A stretch of 64,000 nt of DNA from Legionella_C sp048541585 (GCF_048541585.1 NZ_CP183303.1:3100001-3164000), one strand, 5' to 3'. Shown: positions 18,060-26,522, counted from the first letter of the stretch. A program made the numbers and translations. The notes: generated by a model not told the origin, from the letters alone.

Positions 18060-18617
18060 ATGTTTAATACTGATTTAATCGTTAAACACACAAAAAATTG
18101 GATTAGCTCATTTATTATTCCGCTACAACTTTGTCCTTTCGCAAAGTATGTAGTTGATAATAATATAATTCAATTTAAAGTCAGCCTTGCTCAAACGAAA
18201 CAAGCAGCCTTAGCTGATTTACATGAGGAGCTAAAGATTTTAGAGGCTAATCAAACTATTGAAACGTCCTTAGTTATATTTCCCGTTTTATTTAAAGATT
18301 TTTTAGTTTATCTAGATTTTATTGATTTGGCTGAAAAAAAATTTATCTATAAGCAATACGCAGGAATTTATCAGCTGGCTACCTTTCATCCTGATTATTG
18401 TTTTGCTGATGCTATAGATCAAGATGTTACTAATTATACTAATCGCTCTCCCTACCCCATGATTCATATCTTACGTGAAGACAGTGTAGAAAAAGCAATT
18501 GCTTTTTATGGGGATACTGAAAAAATACCTCTTAACAATATGGCTCTTTTACGACATCTTGGTATCGAAAAAGTAAAAGCGCTACTTTCTAATTTAGAAG
18601 AGATAACACCAAAATAA
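18060..18617 (+). CDS. DUF1415 family protein
   Basis: Conserved cytoplasmic protein of unknown function, 185 residues. The family pattern is clear: WISSFIIPLQLCPFAKYVV near residue 14, then FHPDYCFADA near 118, followed by TNRSPYPMIHILREDSV near 135. The Cys in LCPFA and the acidic/aromatic FHPDY motif are the most conserved family positions. It is monocistronic, between the divergent secreted protein and the convergent TVP38-type gene. The name is from memory of the family pattern; function is unknown. Confidence 0.85.
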   Translation: MFNTDLIVKHTKNWISSFIIPLQLCPFAKYVVDNNIIQFKVSLAQTKQAALADLHEELKILEANQTIETSLVIFPVLFKDFLVYLDFIDLAEKKFIYKQYAGIYQLATFHPDYCFADAIDQDVTNYTNRSPYPMIHILREDSVEKAIAFYGDTEKIPLNNMALLRHLGIEKVKALLSNLEEITPK

Positions 18618-18730
18618 CTAGGATTTTGAAGCGCTTTTTTCGTTTAAGATTAGCCGGCAATGGCAGTTTCCGCAGATGTCTATTACTGCATTTTATTCGG
18701 TAAAAGATGAAGGTGTATCTTAAAGCTTAA

Positions 18731-18791
18731 TGAAAGGTTAGATTTGAGTGCAGTTTGGTCTAAAATCCTGCTGAAAAAGCGCATTGTAGCC
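18731..18791 (+). repeat. Dispersed palindromic repeat, copy R2 (left half only)
   Basis: The stretch from TGAAAGGTTAGATTTGAGTG to GCATTGTAGCC matches the left half of copy R1 at most positions over about 60 bases. It then stops at the central hairpin; the right half is missing. It lies in the 209-base gap between two convergent genes. The remainder of the gap (18618-18730, 18792-18826) shows nothing I can name. Confidence 0.7.
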
Positions 18792-18826
18792 AAATAAAGC
18801 CGATCGGCGGTGAAGGAAATACTTTT

Positions 18827-19543
18827 TTATTTTATTCGTTGGTATAAAAGCGGTAGACAACAAAGTAAAACTAAACCTATTAAAGGCAGTAGAATTGGAA
18901 GAGAAAAGATAATAGTTAAATCAGGGTTTTTACCTTGAGAAAAGAAATAGCTCAACCCACTCCCTAACCATACGTAAATAGCTGAACTAGGAATAATTCC
19001 TATTCCTGTCGCAATAATAAATATTTGCAAAGGGACTTTTAACAAAGCCGCACTGATATTAACTAGAAAAAAAGGAAAAATAGGAATTAATCTTAATATT
19101 AAAAGATAAGTAAAAGCATTTTTTTGAAAGCCTTCGCGTATTACCTCTAGTTTATTAAAAAATAATTTGCCACCTGACCATCGTCCTGCTGTCGTCTGTA
19201 GAGTAATAAACAAAAAGGTAGCACCAAGTGTTGCACTAAAAACGACATAGATGGTTCCTGCAAAACCACCAAACAACAATCCGCCCAGTAAAGTAAAAAT
19301 TAAACTCCCTGGAATTGAAATAGCTACTGCTAAAGTATAAGACGTAATAAATAGAAAAACGGCACTTAAATAATGTTTCTGTGTCCACCCAATTAAAAGA
19401 GCATGATGTGCTTTTAACGTAGAAAAATTTAGGTAATTATCTAGTGTTAAAGTTAAAAAAAGTATAAATATTATTAATACCATAAAAAAAAATAATCTAG
19501 ATTTTAAAGTTAACTTTTTTAAATAGTTTAAGTTATTGTCCAT
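18827..19543 (-). CDS. TVP38/TMEM64 (DedA-like, SNARE-associated) membrane protein
   Basis: Polytopic inner-membrane protein, 238 residues, with five or six hydrophobic segments. The VTT-type core is visible: IPGSLIFTLLGGLLFGGFAGTIYVVFSATLGAT near residues 77-110. It is followed by FQKNAFTYLLILRLIPIFPFFLVNISAALLKV (about 139-170), which holds the conserved Arg-Leu-x-Pro-x-x-P re-entrant motif. Relatives act in lipid flipping or membrane homeostasis, but no substrate can be assigned from sequence. It lies 78 bases upstream of msrA on the same strand. Confidence 0.88.
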   Translation of the reverse strand: MDNNLNYLKKLTLKSRLFFFMVLIIFILFLTLTLDNYLNFSTLKAHHALLIGWTQKHYLSAVFLFITSYTLAVAISIPGSLIFTLLGGLLFGGFAGTIYVVFSATLGATFLFITLQTTAGRWSGGKLFFNKLEVIREGFQKNAFTYLLILRLIPIFPFFLVNISAALLKVPLQIFIIATGIGIIPSSAIYVWLGSGLSYFFSQGKNPDLTIIFSLPILLPLIGLVLLCCLPLLYQRIK

Positions 19544-19621
19544 AACCCCTCAATTTAATCTTTCTAGACCTAGATAACAAAATTGACTTACTATTAAACA
19601 AATAATTTAACAAAGAGGCTG

Positions 19622-20203
19622 TTATTTTAAGGCATTTCCCTGCTGCCAAACTTCATCTATACGTTGATCACGGCCACAACGGTAACGATAAAGTTTATAA
19701 CTTAGAGGATTATCTAGATAATAATGTTGATGATAACTTTCAGCCGCATAAAATTGCGTTGAAGGAACCACTTCTGTATAAACATTAGAAAATTTATTTT
19801 TTAGTTGCTCCTTGCTAGCTAAAGCAATTTTCTTTTGTTCTTCATTTAAATAAAAAATAGCTGTGCGATATTGACGACCATAATCACAAAACTGAGCATC
19901 TTTTACAGTAGGATCAATATGATGCCAAAAATAGTTAATAATTTGACTATAAGTTATTTTTTGTGGGTCATAAATTATTCTCACTGCTTCAGCATAATTG
20001 GTTTTTCCAGTTGCTACATCTTCATACGTGGGATTAGGCGTTGTCCCTCCATCATAGCCAGAAATTACTTCAAGCACCCCATCTAATTTTGCAAAATCCG
20101 CTTCCATACTCCAAAAACAGCCACCAGCAAATATTGCCTCCGCTGTTTCAGCCAACGCAGGATTTAGGTTAGCAACTAAAAGTAAGAAGCAAAATACGCG
20201 CAT
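19622..20203 (-). CDS. msrA: Peptide methionine sulfoxide reductase MsrA with signal peptide
   Basis: Reduces methionine-S-sulfoxide. The catalytic motif GGCFWSMEADF is near residue 27. Other family motifs follow: SGYDGGTTPNPTYEDVATGKTNYAEAV near 48, HHIDPTVKDAQFCDYGRQYRTAIF near 91, and YHQHYY near 155. The N terminus MRVFCFLLLVANLNPALA is a signal peptide, so this single-domain enzyme should act in the periplasm or beyond, unlike cytosolic E. coli MsrA. Length 193 including the signal. There is no msrB next to it. Confidence 0.94.
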   Translation of the reverse strand: MRVFCFLLLVANLNPALAETAEAIFAGGCFWSMEADFAKLDGVLEVISGYDGGTTPNPTYEDVATGKTNYAEAVRIIYDPQKITYSQIINYFWHHIDPTVKDAQFCDYGRQYRTAIFYLNEEQKKIALASKEQLKNKFSNVYTEVVPSTQFYAAESYHQHYYLDNPLSYKLYRYRCGRDQRIDEVWQQGNALK

Positions 20204-20395
20204 TAATAAATTCCTAATTAGTTATTAGATCCCTTTCCAAACTATAGGACAAAATTAATGTTCTGGCTTTTTATTTCACCTTATTGTTTGATTTTTATAA
20301 ATGATTTAAATTGGTTAAGAGCGAGGAGATAAATTATTTTAACTAAATGCTTTATAATAGTTAGTTTGCAGCCACAGAGTGTTTTATGAGCTTTA

Positions 20396-20432
20396 TAAAA
20401 TCAAAAAGCTATCGCAATATAGATGCGATAGC
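20396..20432 (-). terminator. Rho-independent terminator of phaP
   Basis: Read on the minus strand, 9-base perfect arms GCTATCGCA and TGCGATAGC enclose a 7-base loop (20408-20432). They are followed directly by TTTTTGATTTTAT. It lies 16 bases past the phaP stop. Hairpin plus U run is a classical terminator. Confidence 0.85.
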
Positions 20433-20448
20433 GAGTCTTATAGTATAA

Positions 20449-20739
20449 CTATTTATTATTTTTATCGGCGCGTTTTACTTCTTGAACTGCAGAAAGCATA
20501 GCCTTTTCAAAAATTTCAAATGATTTTTGCATATAATCTAAAGTTTTGTGCCCGTTCTCAACAGCAAGACTAATGTGCTTTTCTAACAATTCTTCGGGCT
20601 TTTTAATCTTTGCCAATTCTTCAGGCTTTAGATAATTAAAATTTTGTAAGGTTTTAACATTCAACTCAGCTATAGCTTGCCAAGGTTCATGAGCTTTTCT
20701 GGCTAACTCAGTCCAACGTTCTAAATATACTTGATTCAT
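20449..20739 (-). CDS. phaP: Short phasin (PHA granule-associated protein)
   Basis: Small, helix-rich, charged protein of 96 residues that should coat polyhydroxybutyrate granules. WTELARKAHEPWQAIAELNVKTLQ near residue 8 and ENGHKTLDYMQKSFEIFEKAM near 62 fit the phasin helical pattern. It is much shorter than classic phasins (about 180 residues). The start at 20739 has AAGGAG nine bases upstream, better than the longer open frame to 20766. It sits directly downstream of phaR and has its own promoter flanked by likely PhaR boxes and its own terminator. The identity rests on pattern and context together. Confidence 0.85.
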   Translation of the reverse strand: MNQVYLERWTELARKAHEPWQAIAELNVKTLQNFNYLKPEELAKIKKPEELLEKHISLAVENGHKTLDYMQKSFEIFEKAMLSAVQEVKRADKNNK

Positions 20740-20755
20740 AAGAAATCTCCTTATG

Positions 20756-20766
20756 TTGCACTGCAC
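20756..20766. promoter_or_regulatory. Putative PhaR operator, proximal box
   Basis: TTGCACTGCAC, a near-perfect palindrome around a central C. It lies just downstream of the phaP -10 element, where bound repressor would block transcription start. A matching box lies 64 bases upstream. PhaR is known to bind TGC/GCA-rich palindromes near phasin promoters; assignment to PhaR here is inference. Confidence 0.6.
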
Positions 20767-20772
20767 AATATT

Positions 20773-20801
20773 AGATTAGCTCTTGTAAGAAACAAAGTCA
20801 A
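20773..20801 (-). promoter_or_regulatory. Sigma-70 promoter of phaP
   Basis: On the minus strand -35 TTGACT (20796-20801) and -10 TAATCT (20773-20778) are separated by exactly 17 bases. Transcription should start near 20766, inside the proximal TTGCACTGCA box, and run into phaP with a leader of about 27 bases. Confidence 0.7.
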
Positions 20802-20819
20802 TCAAATTTATAATTTTTT

Positions 20820-20830
20820 TTGCACTGCAA
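20820..20830. promoter_or_regulatory. Putative PhaR operator, distal box
   Basis: TTGCACTGCAA is a perfect palindrome around its central base. Its centre is 64 bases (about six helical turns) from the proximal box, and it lies upstream of the phaP -35 element. Paired boxes on the same helix face could let one PhaR oligomer bridge the promoter. Assignment to PhaR is inference from motif and from phaR being the next gene. Confidence 0.6.
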
Positions 20831-20891
20831 CATAAAGACGAATAAATTTAAACTCCTATAAATTAGCTAAGACTTACTGGATCATTGATTT

Positions 20892-21302
20892 TTATTTAGG
20901 CTTAAAGAGTGCTTGCCATTGATTAAACATCTCCCCAAATTGTTCCTGCCATAGGGCGGTGGCCTGCTGATAATCTTTTAAGTAAAGATTTTTCTGGATT
21001 GATGACTCAAATGAAGCAAATAATTCTTTTAAAATATTTTTATAGGCCTGATTCATCGGATGACGAGCCAATATAATTAACTGCCTTAACATATCTGCAG
21101 ATAAAAATTGACTGGTCGTACTCTCCATTTCAACTAAAATCTGTAATAATGTTGCGCTTGTTATATCTTGATTACTACTACTATCCTCTACGCGAAAAAT
21201 AATTCCTTTAATAACATAATTCTGTAGCTCTTCTACAGTAATATATTGGCTTATTTCGGTATCATAGAGACGACGATTTTTATATTTTTTAATTAGCCTC
21301 AC
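20892..21302 (-). CDS. phaR: Polyhydroxyalkanoate synthesis repressor PhaR
   Basis: DNA- and polymer-binding repressor that holds phasin genes off until PHB granules titrate it away. The N-terminal PHB/PHA accumulation regulator domain is clear: LIKKYKNRRLYDTEISQYITVEEL at residues 3-26. A second PHB-accumulation-regulator segment follows, with ATLLQILVEMES near residue 49 and FLSADMLRQLI near 65. The C-terminal third is helical with Trp and Gln. The start is GTG, preceded by AAGGGATTGCA. It lies between phaB1 (173 bases upstream) and phaP (152 bases downstream), all on one strand. Confidence 0.95.
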   Translation of the reverse strand: MRLIKKYKNRRLYDTEISQYITVEELQNYVIKGIIFRVEDSSSNQDITSATLLQILVEMESTTSQFLSADMLRQLIILARHPMNQAYKNILKELFASFESSIQKNLYLKDYQQATALWQEQFGEMFNQWQALFKPK

Positions 21303-21475
21303 TGCAATCCCTTAATTTAATAATAGAAGTTACAAGACAAAAAATTCTCTAGTTTGCCTCGTTAACTTATTGATTTGATTTTAAATAGTATTTTGTGTAA
21401 ATACTTTTAATTTATAGGATAACACTTTAATTAAACAAATTTCATCATGTAAAATAAATAAGATTATCTCTGCAT

Positions 21476-22222
21476 CTAATACATATGCAAACCACCATTA
21501 ATACTTAAATTTGCACCGGTAATATAGCGACTTCGTTCATGAATTAAAAACTCAACTGCCCAAGCTACCTCTTCTGGCTCAGCAAGCCGCTTAGCAGGAA
21601 TTAAATTAATAATTGACTCTAAAATATCGGGCCTAATCCCTTTCATTAAACGGGTATTAACATATCCTGGCGAGATACTATTAACGGTTACATTACATGG
21701 CATTAGTTCTTGCGCTAAACTTTTTGTAAAACCATAAATACCTGCTTTTGAAGCAGAATAATTAGCCTGCGAAAATTGTCCCTTTTGCGCATTTACTGAA
21801 GAGATATTTACAATACGGCCACTTTTCTGAATACGCATAGCTTCAACTACTTGCCGGGTTACATTAAACATTCCATCTAAATTAACGCGAAGTACTTCGT
21901 CCCATTGCTGTTTTGTCATTTTATGAAAAACTGCGTCTCGGGTAATACCAGCATTATTAACCAATACATCAATTCGACCAAATTTTGTAATGAGCTCTTT
22001 AATAACTTTTTCGCATTCAGCAAAATTAGTTACGTCCATATGGCGAAAATGCAAATGCGTATAGCCTTGTTTATTTAACTCCTCTTGCCAAAGCTCTCCT
22101 TTATTATCAGCAACTACATCAAGGGCAAAGATATGCCCATAAGAAGGCGCTAACTGTTTTGCAATGGCGGTACCAATATCACCCGTTCCGCCAGTAATTA
22201 ATACAACTTCTCCATTTTGCAT
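21476..22222 (-). CDS. phaB: Acetoacetyl-CoA reductase PhaB, first copy
   Basis: NADPH-dependent short-chain dehydrogenase that makes (R)-3-hydroxybutyryl-CoA for PhaC. The 248 residues show the cofactor loop TGGTGDIGTAIA near residue 9 and NNAG near 88. The catalytic stretch follows: NISSVNAQKGQFSQANYSASKAG at about 138-160, with Ser, Tyr and Lys. The loop GQFxQxNY separates PhaB from FabG enzymes. Also present: NSISPGYVNTRLM near 183. The second copy lies 193 bases upstream, and the gap between them contains a palindromic repeat. The two proteins are clearly diverged, so this is not a recent duplication. Confidence 0.92.
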   Translation of the reverse strand: MQNGEVVLITGGTGDIGTAIAKQLAPSYGHIFALDVVADNKGELWQEELNKQGYTHLHFRHMDVTNFAECEKVIKELITKFGRIDVLVNNAGITRDAVFHKMTKQQWDEVLRVNLDGMFNVTRQVVEAMRIQKSGRIVNISSVNAQKGQFSQANYSASKAGIYGFTKSLAQELMPCNVTVNSISPGYVNTRLMKGIRPDILESIINLIPAKRLAEPEEVAWAVEFLIHERSRYITGANLSINGGLHMY

Positions 22223-22299
22223 TTTATTTAACCTTATTTCATAAACTTAACTAATCTTTATTAGATTCCTTCGGAAATTGCTATTGATAGCTAATCTCA

Positions 22300-22384
22300 A
22301 ACAAAAAAACGCTGCAAAATGCTTATTTACTCCAAGTAAACAACACTTTTTCAGCGCCGTTCTCGCTTAACCTAGTTTTGGCAC
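22300..22384 (-). repeat. Dispersed palindromic repeat, copy R3
   Basis: Read on the minus strand it contains AGTGCCAAAACTAGG, GCTGAAAAAGTG, a central hairpin TTTACT / AGTAAA, and GCATTTTGCAGCGTTTTTTTG. These parallel the same parts of copy R1. The central arms differ in sequence from R1 but remain complementary. It fills most of the gap between the two phaB genes. Confidence 0.7.
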
Positions 22385-22415
22385 TAATAGTTTTCAAAGA
22401 AGTCTTCTTTCTATT

Positions 22416-23156
22416 TTACATATATTGGCCGCCATTTATATCTAAATTTGCGCCAGTAATAAAACTAGACTCAGGAGCAGCAAAGAAAGCAACTGCTTCA
22501 GCAATCTCACTTGGTTTACCTAAACGACCAACAGGTATATTGCTTATAATGCTTTTTAACACCTCTTCTTTCATACTTGTAAGCATATTGGTTTCAATAT
22601 AGCCTGGAGAAATAGTATTAACGGTAATACCTTTACTTGCCACTTCCTGAGCTAGACTTTTACTAAAACCAAAAAGCGCTGCCTTAGTAGCAGCATAGTT
22701 ACACTGCCCAAATTGTCCTTTACGACCATTAATTGAAGAAATGCTTATAACACGGCCATAATTTTGCTCAATCATATGTGGAATAATATTACGTGTCATA
22801 TTAAACACACTTGTTAAATTAGCATCTATTACTTGCTGCCACTGTTCTGGCGACATTTTTTTAAGGCTGCAATCAACTGTAATGCCTGCATTATTAACTA
22901 AGATATCAATATGTCCATAACGCTCGGTCACAAGCGCAGTTACCTTTTCACAATCTGAAAATTTACAAATATCAGCATAAACAATATCAATATTAAAGCC
23001 AGCTTCTTGCTGCGCTTTTTGCCACTGTTTAGCCTCTTCATGTCGTCCATCTTTAAAATAGCAAGCAATCACTTGATAATCTTTTGCTAACCTTTGACAA
23101 ATTGCTGAGCCAATGCCACCTGTTCCACCAGTAACGACAGCTATTTTTCTGTCCAT
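22416..23156 (-). CDS. phaB: Acetoacetyl-CoA reductase PhaB, second copy
   Basis: Paralogue of the downstream phaB, 246 residues, same SDR fold and likely the same reaction. Cofactor loop TGGTGGIGSAIC is near residue 9, NNAG near 87, catalytic segment SISSINGRKGQFGQCNYAATKAA near 137-159, and NTISPGYIETNML near 182. GQFGQxNY is the canonical PhaB loop, so this copy is closer to classic PhaB than its neighbour, which has GQFSQ. No phaA thiolase is in the window. The gene heads a same-strand series phaB2-phaB1-phaR-phaP. Confidence 0.92.
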   Translation of the reverse strand: MDRKIAVVTGGTGGIGSAICQRLAKDYQVIACYFKDGRHEEAKQWQKAQQEAGFNIDIVYADICKFSDCEKVTALVTERYGHIDILVNNAGITVDCSLKKMSPEQWQQVIDANLTSVFNMTRNIIPHMIEQNYGRVISISSINGRKGQFGQCNYAATKAALFGFSKSLAQEVASKGITVNTISPGYIETNMLTSMKEEVLKSIISNIPVGRLGKPSEIAEAVAFFAAPESSFITGANLDINGGQYM

Positions 23157-23414
23157 ATGACCAGACCTCTGACAAGTTAATAGATGTTTATAAAGTAACT
23201 TAATAATGATAGAAGCTACTTTATGCCCAATACATCATAAATAATCCTATAGCGAGATACAGTTAAATAAAATTTAAAGCAAAATAAGGGCCAAGCCTAA
23301 TTAATAATATTAGCGCTTTTTATTTATTATGCTCATGAAAGAGAGAAGAAATTAAAATATTTTTTATTTTCTATCTAAACTAGAAAGAAGTGAGACTGTT
23401 TAAAAGGAGTTCGT

Positions 23415-23843
23415 ATGAAAAGATTATTGAAAAGTAATTTTGTCACGGCCGCTTTTATTTCGCTTGGTTTGCAATTTCCAATAATCGCTTTTGCTCAAGA
23501 TTATTATAGCTCTAATTTCGTTAATCAAAGCAACCAAGGCACCACCAAATACACCCTTGTTAAGACCAGATCATGGCCTGAAACTGGTTGTATCGTAGAT
23601 AGTGGTCCAAATATCATTCTGCCTGGCGATGGTACTAAATTAGTCATTGCCAATAAAAAAGAATGTTCAGAAGCAGGAATTGGTTATTCATTGTATAAAA
23701 CAGCTGATTTAAACAGAGAACACCTATTAGGGTATGTTTCTCACCGTTTCCGGGATGGCAAATTTAGTCTTCAAGTTTCAATATTTTGTGAAGGTAATCA
23801 GTGTATTTTCAGAGACTTAAATCCAGAACAAAATAGAAAATAA
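23415..23843 (+). CDS. Secreted hypothetical protein
   Basis: I do not recognise a family. The 142 residues begin with a signal peptide (basic MKRLLK, hydrophobic core, probable cleavage at IAFA-QDYYSS near residue 27). The mature 115 residues contain four cysteines (GCIV, KECSE, FCEG, QCIF) that could form two disulfides, and a beta-like alternation of polar and aromatic residues. AAGGAG lies upstream of the ATG. It stands alone, divergent from phaB2 and convergent with the desaturase gene, with a strong hairpin between the last two. Confidence 0.75.
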   Translation: MKRLLKSNFVTAAFISLGLQFPIIAFAQDYYSSNFVNQSNQGTTKYTLVKTRSWPETGCIVDSGPNIILPGDGTKLVIANKKECSEAGIGYSLYKTADLNREHLLGYVSHRFRDGKFSLQVSIFCEGNQCIFRDLNPEQNRK

Positions 23844-23879
23844 TAATCTTAGGGTATGATATTAACGAAGGTAATATAG

Positions 23880-23909
23880 GTTGGCATAATCTAGGGTAAT
23901 TATGCCAAC
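23880..23909. terminator. Hairpin between convergent genes
   Basis: Perfect 11-base arms GTTGGCATAAT and ATTATGCCAAC with an 8-base loop, placed between the stop codons of the secreted protein (plus) and the desaturase (minus). No U run follows on either strand, but position and stem strength suit a bidirectional terminator. Confidence 0.55.
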
Positions 23910-23920
23910 GAAAGGAAGGA

Positions 23921-25108
23921 TTAAATATTAATTTGCTTTGGTACAAATTTTTTAATTTGTTGAGCAAATTGATGGAGAACTTCTAAACCAGACTCTTCTG
24001 CTTGCTTACACCAATGCTGTAGGGCTTCTACTAATTCCTTTTGTGAACTAGCAGTTTTTAGCCAAATATTTTGCAACGATTGTCGATAAGCATAAACGAC
24101 CTGCAAACGTTCACGTTGTGCTAAAAGATTATGCAATTTAGCTTTAGCTCGGGGTGATAAGAGGCTATCTTGTAAACGCAATAATCGACCAGCTCGTTGA
24201 AATAATTTTCTCTTTGCCTTGTCATCTTTAACTAAACGTTTTTCCATCTTTAACGTAGGTCGTACAACACGCTTATAATAAAATGACATGATTTGGAAAC
24301 GGTTACTAATAACAGCTTTAACAGTATCTAAATCGACATGCAGCTTACCTTTATCAGTTGCTAATTTAGGTGGTAATTTTTTAACTTTGGCTAAGCCTAA
24401 AAAAGCCAGGATACGAATATACATCCAGCCTAAATCAAATTCCCACCATTTTACTGAAAATTTAGCTGATGACGCAAAAGTATGGTGATTATTATGCAAC
24501 TCTTCACCGCCTATCCAAAAACCCCAAGGGATAATGTTAGTTGCCGCATCATGACATTCAAAATTACGATAGCCCCAATGATGTCCGATACCATTAACCA
24601 CACCAGCAGCATGCACAGGAATCCATAACATCTGCACAGCCCAAATTGTAATCCCCGGAATACCAAAAAGAATTAAATCTAAAATAAACATCAGCAAAAT
24701 CCCTTTAGCCGAAAAGCGACTATAGAGATTACGCTCTATCCAATCATTAGGAGTTCCATGTGAATATTTAGCAATCATATCTTTATCTTTTGCTGCTTTC
24801 CGATAAAGCTCCGCTCCTTCCCAAAATACTTTTTTGATTCCTAAGACTTTAGGGCTATGTGGGTCACCTTCCATATCAGTTGTCGCATGGTGTTTACGAT
24901 GAATCGCTACCCACTCTGCCGTAATCATGCCAGTAGTTAACCAAAGCCAAAAACGAAAAAAATGGCTAACAATAGGGTGTAAGGTCAGAGCTCTATGGGT
25001 CTGATAGCGGTGAAGATATAGAGTAACACCCGCAATTGTAATTTGGGTTAATATTATTGATGCAATAACATAACCCCAAAAAGAAAGATTTAATATTCCA
25101 AACATCAT
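23921..25108 (-). CDS. Acyl-CoA (delta-9-type) fatty acid desaturase
   Basis: Membrane di-iron enzyme that introduces a double bond into saturated acyl chains. The three His boxes are present: HRYQTHRA near residue 33, HRKHHA near 70, and HNNHH near 205. Hydrophobic segments at about 7-30, 45-62 and 130-165 complete the desaturase fold. The C-terminal 130 residues are a basic, helical extension (HNLLAQRERLQVVYAYRQ and similar) beyond the catalytic core. GAGGAG precedes the start. It is flanked by convergent and divergent genes, so likely monocistronic, with a role in membrane fluidity. Whether the substrate is acyl-CoA or acyl-lipid cannot be read from sequence. Confidence 0.88.
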   Translation of the reverse strand: MMFGILNLSFWGYVIASIILTQITIAGVTLYLHRYQTHRALTLHPIVSHFFRFWLWLTTGMITAEWVAIHRKHHATTDMEGDPHSPKVLGIKKVFWEGAELYRKAAKDKDMIAKYSHGTPNDWIERNLYSRFSAKGILLMFILDLILFGIPGITIWAVQMLWIPVHAAGVVNGIGHHWGYRNFECHDAATNIIPWGFWIGGEELHNNHHTFASSAKFSVKWWEFDLGWMYIRILAFLGLAKVKKLPPKLATDKGKLHVDLDTVKAVISNRFQIMSFYYKRVVRPTLKMEKRLVKDDKAKRKLFQRAGRLLRLQDSLLSPRAKAKLHNLLAQRERLQVVYAYRQSLQNIWLKTASSQKELVEALQHWCKQAEESGLEVLHQFAQQIKKFVPKQINI

Positions 25109-25291
25109 ACACTGCTCCTCGCAAAAATTTGATGCAACATGGTTCCAGTATTATGCTGTTAGATACAAATGGAAGCAACTACTGCTAAACTTTATAAAGA
25201 TAATTTTTTTACAATAAGTATTAAATTAAGGTAGTCTTATTATTAATTATAATATCATGATACCATAAAGCGACTTATTTTAGGATAATTC

Positions 25292-25522
25292 ATGAGTAAT
25301 AAAGTAAATTACATTTTGCAAACGCTAATTCCCTTTCTAATTATTGGTATAGCTATTGCCATGCTAATAGGACTACTTATCCTATTTTCCTATATATTGG
25401 TTTGGGGAATTTTTGTTGGCGCTATTCTTTGGCTTGCCGCTATAATTAAAAACTTTCTTTTCCCTAAAAAAGTAACCTCCAATTCTGATGGAAGAATTAT
25501 AGAACATGATGATAAAAAATAA
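25292..25522 (+). CDS. Small membrane protein upstream of mutM
   Basis: 76 residues of unknown function. Residues 9-60 are almost wholly hydrophobic (two membrane segments, IPFLIIGIAIAMLIGLLILF and LVWGIFVGAILWLAAII), with a short charged tail. Its stop overlaps the mutM start by one base (TAATG), so the two are translationally coupled. Real coding status is supported by that overlap and the coherent membrane pattern. Confidence 0.7.
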   Translation: MSNKVNYILQTLIPFLIIGIAIAMLIGLLILFSYILVWGIFVGAILWLAAIIKNFLFPKKVTSNSDGRIIEHDDKK

Positions 25523-26343
25523 TGCCTGAATTACCTGAAGTTGAAACAACTCGCTTAGCAATTAGCCCTTACTTAGTTAATCAAATTATTAAAAAAGTTG
25601 AAATTAGAAAATCACAACTACGTTTACCTGTGCCATCTGAATTACGTAATAGTTGCCCAGGTCAAAAAATACAGGCTATTTCACGACGAGCTAAGTACAT
25701 AATTTTATCACTTTCAAAAGGTTATATATTAATTCATTTAGGGATGTCCGGTCACCTACGGTTAGCAGATGCCACTATTAGTCCTGAAAAACACGATCAT
25801 ATTGAACTTTTTCTCGAAAATGGGTTAATCGTACGCTATTATGACCCGCGTCGTTTTGGCCTTTGGCTTTATCTAACGGAAGATCCTCTACAACATCGGC
25901 TATTAAATCATTTAGGTCCTGAACCTTTAACAAATGATTTTAATGCTATGTATTTATACAAACGCGCTCGTGGTAAAAAGCAAAGCATAAAGTCATTATT
26001 AATGAATAATGAGATTGTTGTCGGTATTGGTAATATTTATGCAACTGAGAGCCTTTTTTTAGCCGGCATTCACCCATCTCAACCGGCAGGCACGTTAAAT
26101 ATAGAGCAATTAAATGCACTAGTTACCTCCAGCAAAGAGATATTACAACAAGCCATTGACTGTGGAGGCACCACGTTACGCGACTTCTTTTCTTTAGGTA
26201 AACCAGGCTATTTTGTCAATCAGTTAAAAATGTATGGTCGTAAAGGAAAATCATGTTTGCAATGTAGTAATAAAATATTAGTATTAACCATTGCCGGGCG
26301 AGCTTCCACTTTTTGCCCTAATTGCCAGCCATTAAAGCCATAA
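25522..26343 (+). CDS. mutM: Formamidopyrimidine-DNA glycosylase
   Basis: Base-excision repair enzyme that removes 8-oxoguanine and nicks the abasic site. The mature N terminus PELPEVETTR with catalytic Pro2 and Glu3 is intact. Lys and Arg motifs GMSGHLR near residue 75 and YYDPRRFG near 103 follow, then GIGNIYATESLF near 172 (helix-2-turn-helix). The C-terminal zinc finger has CLQC and CPNC separated by 16 residues. Length 273 is normal. It overlaps the small membrane gene by one base. No other repair gene is adjacent. Confidence 0.96.
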   Translation: MPELPEVETTRLAISPYLVNQIIKKVEIRKSQLRLPVPSELRNSCPGQKIQAISRRAKYIILSLSKGYILIHLGMSGHLRLADATISPEKHDHIELFLENGLIVRYYDPRRFGLWLYLTEDPLQHRLLNHLGPEPLTNDFNAMYLYKRARGKKQSIKSLLMNNEIVVGIGNIYATESLFLAGIHPSQPAGTLNIEQLNALVTSSKEILQQAIDCGGTTLRDFFSLGKPGYFVNQLKMYGRKGKSCLQCSNKILVLTIAGRASTFCPNCQPLKP

Positions 26344-26522
26344 AACTTGCAAGGCATAAAATTACAGTAGATAGATTACCTAGATAATTTCGCTATAGAG
26401 TAACTAATATTTCAATGCCACCTAAATATTATGTGAAATGCGTAGCATTTATACGAAATCTAGTTAAAATTGAGCTAGTTTGAATAGTTAATTTAGATAA
26501 CATTATTATTAATTAGAGCGTT

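Noticed and set aside
24993..25178. 61-codon minus-strand frame overlapping the desaturase start
   Set aside because: It overlaps the start of a conserved gene in another frame and has no family pattern; the desaturase start has the ribosome-binding site.
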